A stretch of 12,624 bases of DNA, taken from Gp6-AA40 sp050742535. GTDB taxonomy: Bacteria > Acidobacteriota > Vicinamibacteria > Vicinamibacterales > UBA2999. Positions 1 to 7,444 of this stretch are shown piece after piece. The notes under the pieces were generated by a model. The model worked only from the letters and a program-made list of their open reading frames with translations. It was not told the DNA's origin and made no database searches. A program made the translations under genes and the position numbers. Each line of letters opens with the position of its first letter. Position 1 is the stretch's first letter. The stretch covers positions 1 through 12,624 of the forward strand of contig JBOGIQ010000162.1 in assembly GCA_050742535.1 (NCBI GenBank), read 5' to 3'.

Positions 1-670
1 GCGGCGGAGCGGCGCCGCGGGCGAGAGCCGCGCCCTGCGCCGCGACCTGTTTCCGCGGATCGTTGGCTTTGCCGAGCGCCGGGCCGCGGCCGCGCGGCGC
101 CGGGTTCGAGCGCGCCTTGATGTCCGCGCCGGCGTCGATCAGCACCTTGATTGCCACCGCCTGGCCTTCGTCGGCCGCCCACATCAGCGGCGTGGTCCCG
201 CGCAGCGTCTCTTTCGCGTTCGGGTTGGCGCCGGCTTCGAGCAGCACGCGTATCGCCGCGACGTTGCCGGTCTTCGACGCAATCATCAGCGGGCTTCGTC
301 CGAGCGGCAGCGGCTCGTTGGCGTCGGCACCGGCCTTGAGCAGCGCGTTGATCATCGCCGCGTCGCCATTGATACAGGCGAGCCACAGCGGCGTCGAACC
401 CTCACGGTTCGCCGCCTTGGGGTTGGCGCCGGCACGGAGGAGGATTTCCGCCAGCTCGAGGTCGCCGCGGAACGCCGCCCAGTGCAGCGAAGTGGCGCCG
501 TCGTTCTGCGGCGTGTTGACGTTGACCTTCTTCGCGATCAACGTGCGCACGGCCGCCTTGTCGCCACGCATGGCCGCATCGGCGACCGGGCTCGGCGCCG
601 CGGCGCCGGAGTGAACCCCGAAGGACGCAAAGATCGCGAAGGCCGCAAAGAACCCGAATCCCCGTCTCAT
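1..670 (-). CDS. Exported ankyrin-repeat protein (3' end beyond window)
   Basis: This gene reads leftward and is still open at the window edge; 223 residues are visible. It starts at ATG 670-668, which overlaps the TGA of the upstream HXXSHH gene in an ATGA junction, with GGAGG four bases before the ATG. That indicates translational coupling as the third gene of the set. The N-terminus (MRRGFGFFAAFAIFASFG) is a signal peptide, so the protein probably acts in the periplasm or at the cell surface. Five ankyrin repeats of about 33 residues follow (about 26-56, 57-89, 90-122, 123-155, 156-188). They show the TPLxxA and LLxAGAxxN signatures, for example LLRAGANPKAAN and LLKAGADANEP. After residue 188 comes an Arg/Gly/Ala-rich segment (NPAPRGRGPALG) that may be a linker. 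Ankyrin repeats bind proteins; the partner is unknown. Co-transcription suggests it belongs with the exported cytochrome and HXXSHH pair, which is inference. Confidence 0.9.
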   Translation of the reverse strand, partial: MRRGFGFFAAFAIFASFGVHSGAAAPSPVADAAMRGDKAAVRTLIAKKVNVNTPQNDGATSLHWAAFRGDLELAEILLRAGANPKAANREGSTPLWLACINGDAAMINALLKAGADANEPLPLGRSPLMIASKTGNVAAIRVLLEAGANPNAKETLRGTTPLMWAADEGQAVAIKVLIDAGADIKARSNPAPRGRGPALGKANDPRKQVAAQGAALARGAAPP

Positions 671-2016
671 AGTTCCTCCAGCCGTCCGGTGCTGTCGCCG
701 ATGCTGTCCTGATGAATGTCGAACCGATCGAGGACGCTGAGCAGCAGGTTGCCCGTCGGTACCGTCTTCGACGGATAGGCCAGGTGGCGCCCGCCCTTCA
801 GCTTGCCGTTCGCGCCGCCAACGAGGACGTGCGGCACGTCGTGGTGCACGTGCTGGTTCGAGTTGCCCATATTGCTGCCGAAGAGGATCAGCGAGTGATC
901 CAGCAGCGTGCCGTCGCCTTCCTGCTTCTTGGCCAGCCGATCAGCCAGGTGGGCCACCATCTTCACGTGGTACTGGTTAATCCGCGCGAGGTCGAGGATC
1001 GCCGCCGGCGCCTCGCCGTGGTGCGACACCCCGTGGAAGCCACGCGTCGGCGCATCGCTCGCCGGATAGGTGCGGCCGGTCAGGTCACGGGCGAACAGCA
1101 GCGTGCCGACGCGGGTGATGTCCGCCTCGAACGCCAGCGCCAGCAGATCGAACTGCAGCTTGATGTGCTCGTCGAACGTCTGCGGCACGCCAACCGGCAC
1201 CTCGATGTTCTCCGGCGCGACGGCTGACGCCTTGATGGCAATCTGCAGCCGCCGTTCGATCTCGCGCACGTTCTCCGCGTATTCGTCGAGGCGCTGGCGG
1301 TCGCTCGCGCCGAGGTCGCTGCGCAGGCGCGACACGCTGCCACGGAGCGAATCGAGAATGCTCTGATCGCGCTTGCGGCGGGACGCGCGCTGCTCGGTCG
1401 TCGTGCCGTCGCCGAACATCCGCTCGAACACGACCTGCGGATTCAGCTCCATCGGCAGCGGCGACGTCGGCGTCGCCCACGAGATGGTGTTCGTATAGAC
1501 GCAGCTGTAGCCTTCGCCGCAGTTGCTCGAGTTGGCGCCCGGATCCTCGACCGCCATCTGCAGCGACGGAATCAGGCTGTTGCCGCCGATCTTCTGCGCG
1601 ATGAGCTGATCGATCGTCGTCCCCGCGCGCACGTCGGCGCCGGCGGTCTTCTTTGGCTTCTCGGCGCACATGAAGGCGGCGGCGACCCAGTGATCCGCGC
1701 CGGTCACGCCCGGGGGCGGCTCGGCCGATCGCGAGTGCAGCCCGCTGAAGATCACGGTGCTGCTGCGGAACGGTTCGAGCCCCTTCCAGATGAACGGCAG
1801 CTGCTCTGGAAGCGCTCCGACCTTCTCCGGCACCCAGTAGCCGGGTGCCCCACCGTGTGGAACGAACAGGCCGACGAACCGTGAGGGCGGCGCTGCCTTC
1901 GACTGGGCGAGTATCGTTCGCGCCGGCACCATCGCCTCGAGGAACGGCAACGCCAGCGCCGCGCCAGCGCCGCGAAGCACCGTCCGCCGTGGAATATGTT
2001 TCTTCGATATAAACAT
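667..2016 (-). CDS. Tat-exported HXXSHH-family protein (DUF1552)
   Basis: This 449-residue protein has a twin-arginine leader: R10-R11 in HIPRRTVLRG, a hydrophobic stretch (ALALPFLEAMV) and an Ala-rich end. It is therefore likely folded before export to the periplasm. The body matches the DUF1552 family (Pfam HXXSHH). The name motif is present exactly as HGVSHH at 328-333, followed by HHDVPH around 391-396 and SNMGNSNQHV. Other family landmarks are FVPHGGAPGYW near 51-61 and DEYAENVREIERRL at 244-257. The biochemical function is unknown. Members usually sit beside DUF1592-type cytochromes, as here, and the clustered histidines suggest metal binding. The ATG at 2016 has AAGGGA seven bases upstream. 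The gene lies 26 bases after the cytochrome gene and overlaps the ankyrin gene by four bases, so the three look like one operon. Confidence 0.95.
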   Translation of the reverse strand: MFISKKHIPRRTVLRGAGAALALPFLEAMVPARTILAQSKAAPPSRFVGLFVPHGGAPGYWVPEKVGALPEQLPFIWKGLEPFRSSTVIFSGLHSRSAEPPPGVTGADHWVAAAFMCAEKPKKTAGADVRAGTTIDQLIAQKIGGNSLIPSLQMAVEDPGANSSNCGEGYSCVYTNTISWATPTSPLPMELNPQVVFERMFGDGTTTEQRASRRKRDQSILDSLRGSVSRLRSDLGASDRQRLDEYAENVREIERRLQIAIKASAVAPENIEVPVGVPQTFDEHIKLQFDLLALAFEADITRVGTLLFARDLTGRTYPASDAPTRGFHGVSHHGEAPAAILDLARINQYHVKMVAHLADRLAKKQEGDGTLLDHSLILFGSNMGNSNQHVHHDVPHVLVGGANGKLKGGRHLAYPSKTVPTGNLLLSVLDRFDIHQDSIGDSTGRLEEL

Positions 2017-2042
2017 GATTGCGTCCCTTATCCGTTTATCCG

Positions 2043-4544
2043 TTACCGCGACGCGCGCTGATCGGCGTGCGGCACGGGCTTCATGTTCATCTGGAACACA
2101 GGACTCTTCACGATTCCCAACGCCAGAGATGAAAAACGATACTTGCTCGCGGCCGACTGCCGGACGATCGAGCGAACGAGCGGCATGTCTTCCGCTTCCA
2201 CACCGCGGCCGAGCGCGTAGGTGAGCAGCTTCTCCGCAACGACGCGAAGGAACTGATCCTGATAGCGCACCAGCGAATTCCGCAGATCGACCACGCCGCC
2301 GACTTTCGTTCCGTCGGCGAGCTGTCCGCTGGCATCGATGGGCACGCCTTCTTCAAGCGTCCGCCACGTGCCGACGGCATCGAAGTTCTCGAGCGCGATG
2401 CCAACCGGCTCGAAGATGCGATGGCACGCGGCGCACGTGGGATTGCGCCGATGCACTTCGAGAATCTGACGCATCGTTGGCGTCTTGCTGTTGCCGGCCG
2501 CATCGGCCGAGCCGACTTTGAGATCCGTCTCCACCCCCGGCGGCGGCTGCGGCGGCTCCACGCCGAGGAACGTGGCCTGGAAATACTTGCCCCTCGTCAC
2601 CGGCGATGTGCGGGCAGGATTCGAGGTAATCGCCAGCAGCGCGCCCTTGCCGATCAGCCCACGGCGCATGTCGAACTCCGGCGGCAGCGTAATCCGGCGG
2701 AACTGCGGCCCGTAGACGTTCGGGATGCCGTATTGCTTGGCGAGACGCTCGTTGACGAACGTGTAGTTCCCGTCGAGCAGATCGAGGACGCTCCGGTCCT
2801 CCTGGACGATGGTGCTGAAGAACAGTTCGACTTCACGCTGATAGGCCGCGCGCAGGTTGTCGTCGTAGTCCGGGAACAGATTGACGACCGGCTCGTAGGT
2901 CCGCAGCGATCTGACGCTCAGCCACTGTCCGGTGAAGTTCGAAATGAGCGCGTTCGACTTCGGATCGGCAAGCATCCGCTTGACCTGCTGTTCGAGAACG
3001 GCGGGCTCGCGAAGCTTGCCGGACGCCGCGACGTCGATCAGCTCGTTGTCGGGAATGCTGCTCCAGAAGAAGAACGAGAGACGCGATGCCAGCTCGAGAT
3101 CGGTGACCCGGTACGGCTTGCCGGCCACGACGGACGCCGGCTCGCGCTCGCCGCGGTAGATGAACTGTGGATCCGCCAGGATGCGCTGCAGCGCCGCCTC
3201 GATGCCTCCCTCGAAGCCGCCCTCGCTGCGCCCTGACTGATAGAACTGCGTCAGCTCCTTCATCTCCGCCGCGGTTGCCGAACGCCGGAACGCATTCTTG
3301 GCGAGCGTCGTGATGATGCGGCGCGCGCAGGTGTCTTCGCTGACGGAGGTCGGCGCCGACGCCCCTGGTGCGACAACGGGCCGGCACGTGAAGATCTTCT
3401 GCCGGCTGGCGGTCTCGGTCGCCCCCTTCGAGTCGTGCGGACCTTCGATCGTGACCTGACCCACGTGCGGATAGAAGATGAATCCCGGAATCGATCCCGG
3501 CGTGTTCATCGTCCGCTGGAACGGCCGGTTCAATTCCGTCCCGGGGATGTCGTTCGTCTGGAGGAACGTGACGCCGACAGTGTGGAGGCCAGCCTTGATC
3601 GGGATCTTCGGGGTCCAGCGTCCACGGCCGGTCGTGTTGGAGATTTCCTTGTCCCAGTCGAACAGGTGGACGCGCTCGCCGTCGACAGTGATTTGGAGGC
3701 GCTCGCCATTGATGCCGCCAAGCACGGCCTGGAAGTAGCCGGTCACGCCCTTGACGTTGAACGTGTAATCGCCGTCGGCCGGGAACTGATGCTTGAACAG
3801 AATGCCGCCGCGCGTGCCGAAGGGCAGGCCTTCGATGTGGTGGTTCTGCGCGGTGTCCGCCGCGACATCCCACGTCCACTGCGTCGGGGCCATGAAATTG
3901 CCAACCGCCAGCCGGCTGATCTTTCCGGCGGCGGAGAGGTACGCTTCCATCAGCGCCGGCGACATCGTGAGGGCGGCGACCTGGTTGTCGAAGCCGCGCG
4001 TCGAGTCGTCAACCGGCAGGAACTTCGTCGCGTCGACCTCGATCGCCAGCAGATCGCGGATGGCGTTGGTGTATTCCGCGCGGTTCATCCGGTGCAGCCC
4101 GGGCGCCGGCAGATGCGTCGAGGCGTGGCGATCGAGCTCGTCCTCCATCCAGCGGATGAACGTTTCCATCGTTGCCGCGTCGGGACGCGGCATGCCGGTC
4201 GGCGGCATCAGGCCCGCGCGCAGCTTGCGAATGACCTTCTCGCCAATCTCGGTGTGCTCGTCGAGATTCGAGAGGTCGAGTCGATCGAGGAGCAGCTCTC
4301 CGGCCTTTGTCTTCTCGTTGTGGCAGGTGACGCAGTACTGATCCATCACCTTGCGCGCCGCCGACGAATCCGCTGGTTTGGCGGCCACGGGGGTTGCCGC
4401 TGGCGCGGGGGCCGGCGGGGCAGCCTGACGGCTCGCTGGAGCCGACGTGCGAGACGGAGTCGGTCGTGCGGGTTGGGATTGCGCCGAGAGGAACGCAACC
4501 GCCAGGAACGCTAAAAAGCCGCCAGTAAGGAATCTCGTGATCAC
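2043..4544 (-). CDS. Exported multidomain cytochrome-like protein (DUF1587/1595/1592/1588/1585)
   Basis: This 833-residue protein begins at GTG 4544, with GAAGG seven bases upstream. A signal peptide (about 1-22) is followed by a Pro/Ala linker (25-58). A class I c-type heme site, CVTCH, lies at 71-75, with a candidate axial Met in GLMPP (M113). A DUF1587-like segment covers about 150-215. A beta-rich stretch at about 245-370 (FNVKGVTG, RLQITVDGERVHLFDWD) looks like a carbohydrate-binding-type sandwich. DUF1595 starts near 382-430, with Cys387 and Cys406. DUF1592 covers about 475-605, and DUF1588 about 625-725 with a second heme-type motif CAACH at 704-708 followed by FEPVGIALENFDAVG. DUF1585 is at about 745-822. 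This is the planctomycete/acidobacterial cytochrome architecture at its usual length. Its substrate is unknown; a periplasmic electron-transfer or carbohydrate-oxidation role is inference. It heads the operon with the HXXSHH and ankyrin genes. Confidence 0.95.
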   Translation of the reverse strand: MITRFLTGGFLAFLAVAFLSAQSQPARPTPSRTSAPASRQAAPPAPAPAATPVAAKPADSSAARKVMDQYCVTCHNEKTKAGELLLDRLDLSNLDEHTEIGEKVIRKLRAGLMPPTGMPRPDAATMETFIRWMEDELDRHASTHLPAPGLHRMNRAEYTNAIRDLLAIEVDATKFLPVDDSTRGFDNQVAALTMSPALMEAYLSAAGKISRLAVGNFMAPTQWTWDVAADTAQNHHIEGLPFGTRGGILFKHQFPADGDYTFNVKGVTGYFQAVLGGINGERLQITVDGERVHLFDWDKEISNTTGRGRWTPKIPIKAGLHTVGVTFLQTNDIPGTELNRPFQRTMNTPGSIPGFIFYPHVGQVTIEGPHDSKGATETASRQKIFTCRPVVAPGASAPTSVSEDTCARRIITTLAKNAFRRSATAAEMKELTQFYQSGRSEGGFEGGIEAALQRILADPQFIYRGEREPASVVAGKPYRVTDLELASRLSFFFWSSIPDNELIDVAASGKLREPAVLEQQVKRMLADPKSNALISNFTGQWLSVRSLRTYEPVVNLFPDYDDNLRAAYQREVELFFSTIVQEDRSVLDLLDGNYTFVNERLAKQYGIPNVYGPQFRRITLPPEFDMRRGLIGKGALLAITSNPARTSPVTRGKYFQATFLGVEPPQPPPGVETDLKVGSADAAGNSKTPTMRQILEVHRRNPTCAACHRIFEPVGIALENFDAVGTWRTLEEGVPIDASGQLADGTKVGGVVDLRNSLVRYQDQFLRVVAEKLLTYALGRGVEAEDMPLVRSIVRQSAASKYRFSSLALGIVKSPVFQMNMKPVPHADQRASR

Positions 4545-4638
4545 ACCTACACCTTCGGCCCACGTGGCCTGTTATGACACGCCAGAACGGGTCAAGAGTA
4601 ACACCCAAACCCCACTGTCGGGGCGTTAAGAAGTCGTT
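4545..4638 (-). promoter_or_regulatory. Upstream region of the cytochrome operon
   Basis: This non-coding stretch between the terminator of the preceding gene and GTG 4544 should hold the promoter of the three-gene cytochrome set. On the minus strand a TTGACC hexamer (4595-4590) resembles a -35 box. No good -10 follows at 16-18 bases; the nearest AT-rich block, CATAACAG, lies only 13-15 bases away. An 8-bp perfect palindrome CCACGTGG (4560-4567) sits 15 bases before the start codon and could be an operator. The assignment rests mainly on position. Confidence 0.3.
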
Positions 4639-4681
4639 AAAAAGCAGGAGGGGCAAGCCCAGCGTTGCGGGCCTTTTCCTG
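4639..4681 (-). terminator. Intrinsic terminator after the 242-aa beta-rich protein gene
   Basis: Immediately after the TAA at 4684-4682, the minus strand reads CAGGA (4681-4677) and later TCCTG (4649-4645). These form a 5-bp closing stem. Inside it AGGCCC can pair with GGGCTT, including one G-T pair. CTTTTT (4644-4639) follows the stem. The stem is interrupted by an unpaired GCCCC, so this is a plausible but imperfect rho-independent terminator. It separates the beta-rich/MBL pair from the cytochrome operon. Confidence 0.5.
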
Positions 4682-5410
4682 TTATTTCGCCGCGCAGGGT
4701 GTGGGATTCCAGCCTGCCGCCCCCGGCAGCTTCTTGAAGTCCGAACTGGTCAAGTAGGGACGGGAGAAATACACGGGATCGTCGACCTTCGTCGTCACGG
4801 TCAGCCACTGGTCCTTGTTCGGGAGGGTGTGCAATTCCCAATACTCGGTTACGACGGCCCGGTTGCTGTATGGGGCGCCATTCCGCCGGACATACCCCGG
4901 TTTGAGGTTCGTGGTCACGACCTTGAGGCTGCGTCCGGGCACGTTCCACTGGGCCGCAGACTGGCCCTGCCAGGAGGGCTCGGCCGGCGCCGGCGCCCCG
5001 CGGAACGAAAAGATCCGCGTCTGCGTGCCCGTATCGATGTCGACACGCAGCGTCGCCTCGTCCTGCCACGTGATGTTGAGGCGGGACGGCAGGCGCATGA
5101 TCCCGGCCGCGCCAAACGCGCGGCACTGTTCACCGGCTTTTTCGTCGGCGACCGGATCCCAGGCATTCCCGACCTTCTGCCCCTGGGCATTCAACGGGAC
5201 TCCGCCGAACACGCCCTTGTTGGGGATGACCATCCGGAACTTCCAGTCCTCGATGATCGGCGAGACCCAGTAGCCGGTCAGATCGATCGGAGCGGCCTTC
5301 TGCGGACTGGCGGCCGGTGCGGCAGCTCCGCCTCCCCGGCCGCGCTGTGCGTCCAACGTGGCGGTCGACGCGAGGAAACAGAGGAGGACGAGACAGGCGG
5401 CTTTGGGCAT
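4682..5410 (-). CDS. Exported beta-rich (lipocalin-like) domain protein, stand-alone
   Basis: This 242-residue protein has a signal peptide (MPKAACLVLLCFLASTATLDAQ) followed directly by an RGRGGG/Ala-rich linker (23-40). One beta-rich domain covers about 42-230, with DLTGYW at the start, EQCRAF at 94-99 and AQW...LKVVTTNLKPGYVRRNG at about 153-178. It continues with TEYWEL and VDDPVYFSRPYL. The same landmarks, in the same order, occur in the N-terminal half of the gene immediately upstream, so the two are adjacent paralogues. I recognise no named enzyme family; the fold resembles small-ligand-binding barrels, which is inference. The reading frame is open further upstream, but ATG 5410-5408 is preferred. 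It overlaps the upstream TGA by one base (TGATG), has AGGA seven bases before it, and begins a proper signal peptide. The terminator at 4639-4681 ends the unit. Confidence 0.9.
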   Translation of the reverse strand: MPKAACLVLLCFLASTATLDAQRGRGGGAAAPAASPQKAAPIDLTGYWVSPIIEDWKFRMVIPNKGVFGGVPLNAQGQKVGNAWDPVADEKAGEQCRAFGAAGIMRLPSRLNITWQDEATLRVDIDTGTQTRIFSFRGAPAPAEPSWQGQSAAQWNVPGRSLKVVTTNLKPGYVRRNGAPYSNRAVVTEYWELHTLPNKDQWLTVTTKVDDPVYFSRPYLTSSDFKKLPGAAGWNPTPCAAK

Positions 5411-7407
5411 CACAGTGTCCTGTATACGGCCGACACGAACATATCCGTCGTCCACGGCCCTGTCGTCGACCCGTAGCGGCCGTCGAAATCGAGCGTCGGG
5501 CGAGCGACTCTCACCTGCTCGAGCGTCATGCCCTTCTTCTTCAGGGCGGCGACGCGGTCGCGAATCATCACCAACATGTTCCGGTACGACGCGACATCGG
5601 CCGTGTCGCACAGCCGGCCGCGCCCGGGAATGATCCAGGTTCCCCCCTGCGCGCGATATTCGGCCACCGCGAGGTCGAGAATGTGATTCAGCCCGCTGAT
5701 CACGCCCTGAATCGTGCCGCCCTTCTCGACGTCGATGAGGGGATAGCTGACCGTCGAGAGCAGATTGCCGGCGGCAATCACTTCCGAATGCCGGAAGAAG
5801 GCGAAGCTGTCGCCGTCGGTGTTGGCCTTGCTGGCGCGATAGAGGATGACCGGTTCGCCGTTCACGTACTCGGAGAGCTTGTGGAACTCGTCGAAGAACG
5901 TCTCGGTCGGCCACGCTCCGGAGGGGGCGGGCGTGGCCTTGCCGGGCGGGGTGCTCATCGCGGCGAGCACGCCTTCGTGCGCCACGATCGTTGCCGACGC
6001 CCCGAGGTCACGAACCGCGCCGCCGAATCCACTCTGGCCGCCGGCGCGCCGGAACTGGGCGGCCGACGCCAGCCGCTCGTTGCCGCCGACGTGTTCGGAC
6101 GCGGCGCTGGTGTTGATCACGTAGCGCAGGCCCTGCGGAACACGCGGCGCGGTCACGAGCGCGTTGAAGTACGGGCTCGACCACGCTGGTGAGCCGAAGG
6201 CGCTCGGGCAATTGGCTCCAAAACAGGTGTTCGGTGCCGCCGGGTTCACCGCCGTTCGCGCCAGTTCGTTGAGCGCGGCCAGCACCTTATCCGACATCTG
6301 CGCCGATCCCGTGTTCACGACAGCAATCCCGTCTTTGCCGATCGACGCCGTGATGTTCGTACCGTCGGCGACGAGCATGTAGATGTTGCCCTGCACCGGC
6401 AGGATATGGACCTGGCCGTCGCGCGGACTCTGGTCGGCGATGCGTTTGGCCACATCGTTCGCCGAGCGCGAGACGGGCACGGTCAGCGCGGCGAGCGTCG
6501 TCGTGCCGGCCAGCACGCCGCGATATTCCGGATAGATGGTCTTGACGCCGCCGCGGGCGGCCTCGGCCGGGATCCAGTTCTCGGTCGCCAGGAACTCGCC
6601 GATGCCGCTGTTCTCGCCCGGCAGGAAGTGCGGGACGTGGTGCCTGTCGGTGCCGCCGTTTTCGGCGAAGGACGATCCGCTGCAGTTCTCCGTCGCCGGG
6701 CCGGCGTTGGCGTCGTACGAATAGGTGATCGACAGCACGTAGGGCTCGTCGAGGTAAATCGGGTCATCAACGACCTGGACGATCGTCATGATGTCGTCGC
6801 GGCGGGTGATGTATTCCGTCATCGTCAACATGTCGCTCGTCTGCGGGCCGCCGCGCTTGAGGAAGCCGTCCTTCAGGTGCGTCGTCGTGACCTTCAGCGT
6901 GTGGCCTTCCCACTGCGCCGTCGAGAACCCGCTCCAGCTGTGCGGGGCGAAGGCCGGTGGATGCGGTCGGTTGTCGACGTAGATCGGCCGATCCAGCGAG
7001 CGCATGAACTGCAGGCGGAAGCCGAGGATCTCCCGCGAGATCGGATCCAGCTCCTTGAGAATCCGCGTGCCACCAACCCCGCGCCACTGATGGGGCGCCG
7101 AATGCGGGCGGCATTGATATTCGGGCGTGCCCCAGATCGACTCCGGCGTCGTGTCGGCGCGGAGGCGGCCCGCCTCGTTGAAGGCGAGGCCAAGGTAGTC
7201 CGACAGCGACGGCTGGCCAGGGTCCTCGCCCTGGTCGAGCCGCCACTCGCCGGCGATGTCGGGAGGACGGGCACCGCCACCCTGCGCCGACGTGCGGACG
7301 TTGAGGAGAGCCGCGGCCGCGGTGAGGAGCATTACGGCCAGGACCCGGGAACCTGTTAGCGCTGTCCTGCAAGTCGCTGTTCTGCTGGGCGCTGTTCTGC
7401 TGGTCAC
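5410..7407 (-). CDS. Exported fusion of beta-rich domain and degenerate metallo-beta-lactamase fold
   Basis: This 665-residue protein starts with GTG, the only in-frame start that gives a charged signal peptide (R21, then VLAVMLLTAAAALL; cleavage near SAQ, 40-42). Residues 48-230 form a beta-rich domain (DIAGEW, YQCRPHSAPHQWRG, AQWEGHTLKVTTTHLKDGFLKRGG, VDDPIYLDEPY) paralogous to the next gene. After a linker (232-320) comes an MBL-fold domain (about 330-645), recognisable from NIYMLVADGTNI, the EHVGGNE loop, TIVAHE, NTDGDSFAFF, IIPGRGRLCD and a C-terminal VARPTLDFDGRYG. The metal-ligand positions are almost all replaced: HxHxDH reads SAASEH (434-439), the later His is N529, the bridging Asp is N548 and the final His is R596; the early VDTG Asp is N365. 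A hydrolase role is therefore unlikely. Binding, structural or regulatory work in the periplasm is inference. It overlaps the next gene by one base. Confidence 0.9.
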   Translation of the reverse strand: MTSRTAPSRTATCRTALTGSRVLAVMLLTAAAALLNVRTSAQGGGARPPDIAGEWRLDQGEDPGQPSLSDYLGLAFNEAGRLRADTTPESIWGTPEYQCRPHSAPHQWRGVGGTRILKELDPISREILGFRLQFMRSLDRPIYVDNRPHPPAFAPHSWSGFSTAQWEGHTLKVTTTHLKDGFLKRGGPQTSDMLTMTEYITRRDDIMTIVQVVDDPIYLDEPYVLSITYSYDANAGPATENCSGSSFAENGGTDRHHVPHFLPGENSGIGEFLATENWIPAEAARGGVKTIYPEYRGVLAGTTTLAALTVPVSRSANDVAKRIADQSPRDGQVHILPVQGNIYMLVADGTNITASIGKDGIAVVNTGSAQMSDKVLAALNELARTAVNPAAPNTCFGANCPSAFGSPAWSSPYFNALVTAPRVPQGLRYVINTSAASEHVGGNERLASAAQFRRAGGQSGFGGAVRDLGASATIVAHEGVLAAMSTPPGKATPAPSGAWPTETFFDEFHKLSEYVNGEPVILYRASKANTDGDSFAFFRHSEVIAAGNLLSTVSYPLIDVEKGGTIQGVISGLNHILDLAVAEYRAQGGTWIIPGRGRLCDTADVASYRNMLVMIRDRVAALKKKGMTLEQVRVARPTLDFDGRYGSTTGPWTTDMFVSAVYRTL
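7358..7402. repeat. Three-copy 15-bp tandem repeat at the fusion gene's 5' end
   Basis: On the plus strand CGCTGTYCTGC recurs at 7360-7370, 7375-7385 and 7390-7400, a period of 15. Because 15 is a multiple of three, it encodes a repeated five-residue pattern (SRTAP, SRTAT, CRTAL) at residues 3-17 of the fusion protein, just after its GTG start. The copies differ at only a few bases. Confidence 0.7.
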
Positions 7408-7414
7408 GGGGCGG

Positions 7415-7444
7415 ATGATAAGGTGAATCGTGTGAGCGACTCAA
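7415..7444 (-). promoter_or_regulatory. Candidate sigma-70-type promoter of the MBL-fusion gene
   Basis: On the minus strand TTGAGT (7444-7439) and TATCAT (7420-7415) are separated by 18 bases. They match the -35 and -10 consensus at four and five of six positions. Only seven bases (CCGCCCC) lie between the -10 and the GTG start at 7407. Transcription would therefore begin at or next to the start codon, giving a leaderless mRNA. No Shine-Dalgarno sequence is present there, which fits. The element overlaps the 5' end of the divergent dioxygenase gene. Confidence 0.45.

Noticed and set aside
3435..4514. Long plus-strand open frames opposite the cytochrome gene (also 2421-3236)
   Set aside because: They mirror the well-supported DUF1592 protein and show no domain; they are shadows of GC-rich codon use.
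5411..5914. A 5' extension of the 242-aa beta-rich gene to a 410-residue product
   Set aside because: The extra part overlaps the MBL fusion in another frame and is low-complexity Arg-rich. A signal peptide and Shine-Dalgarno site begin at 5410.
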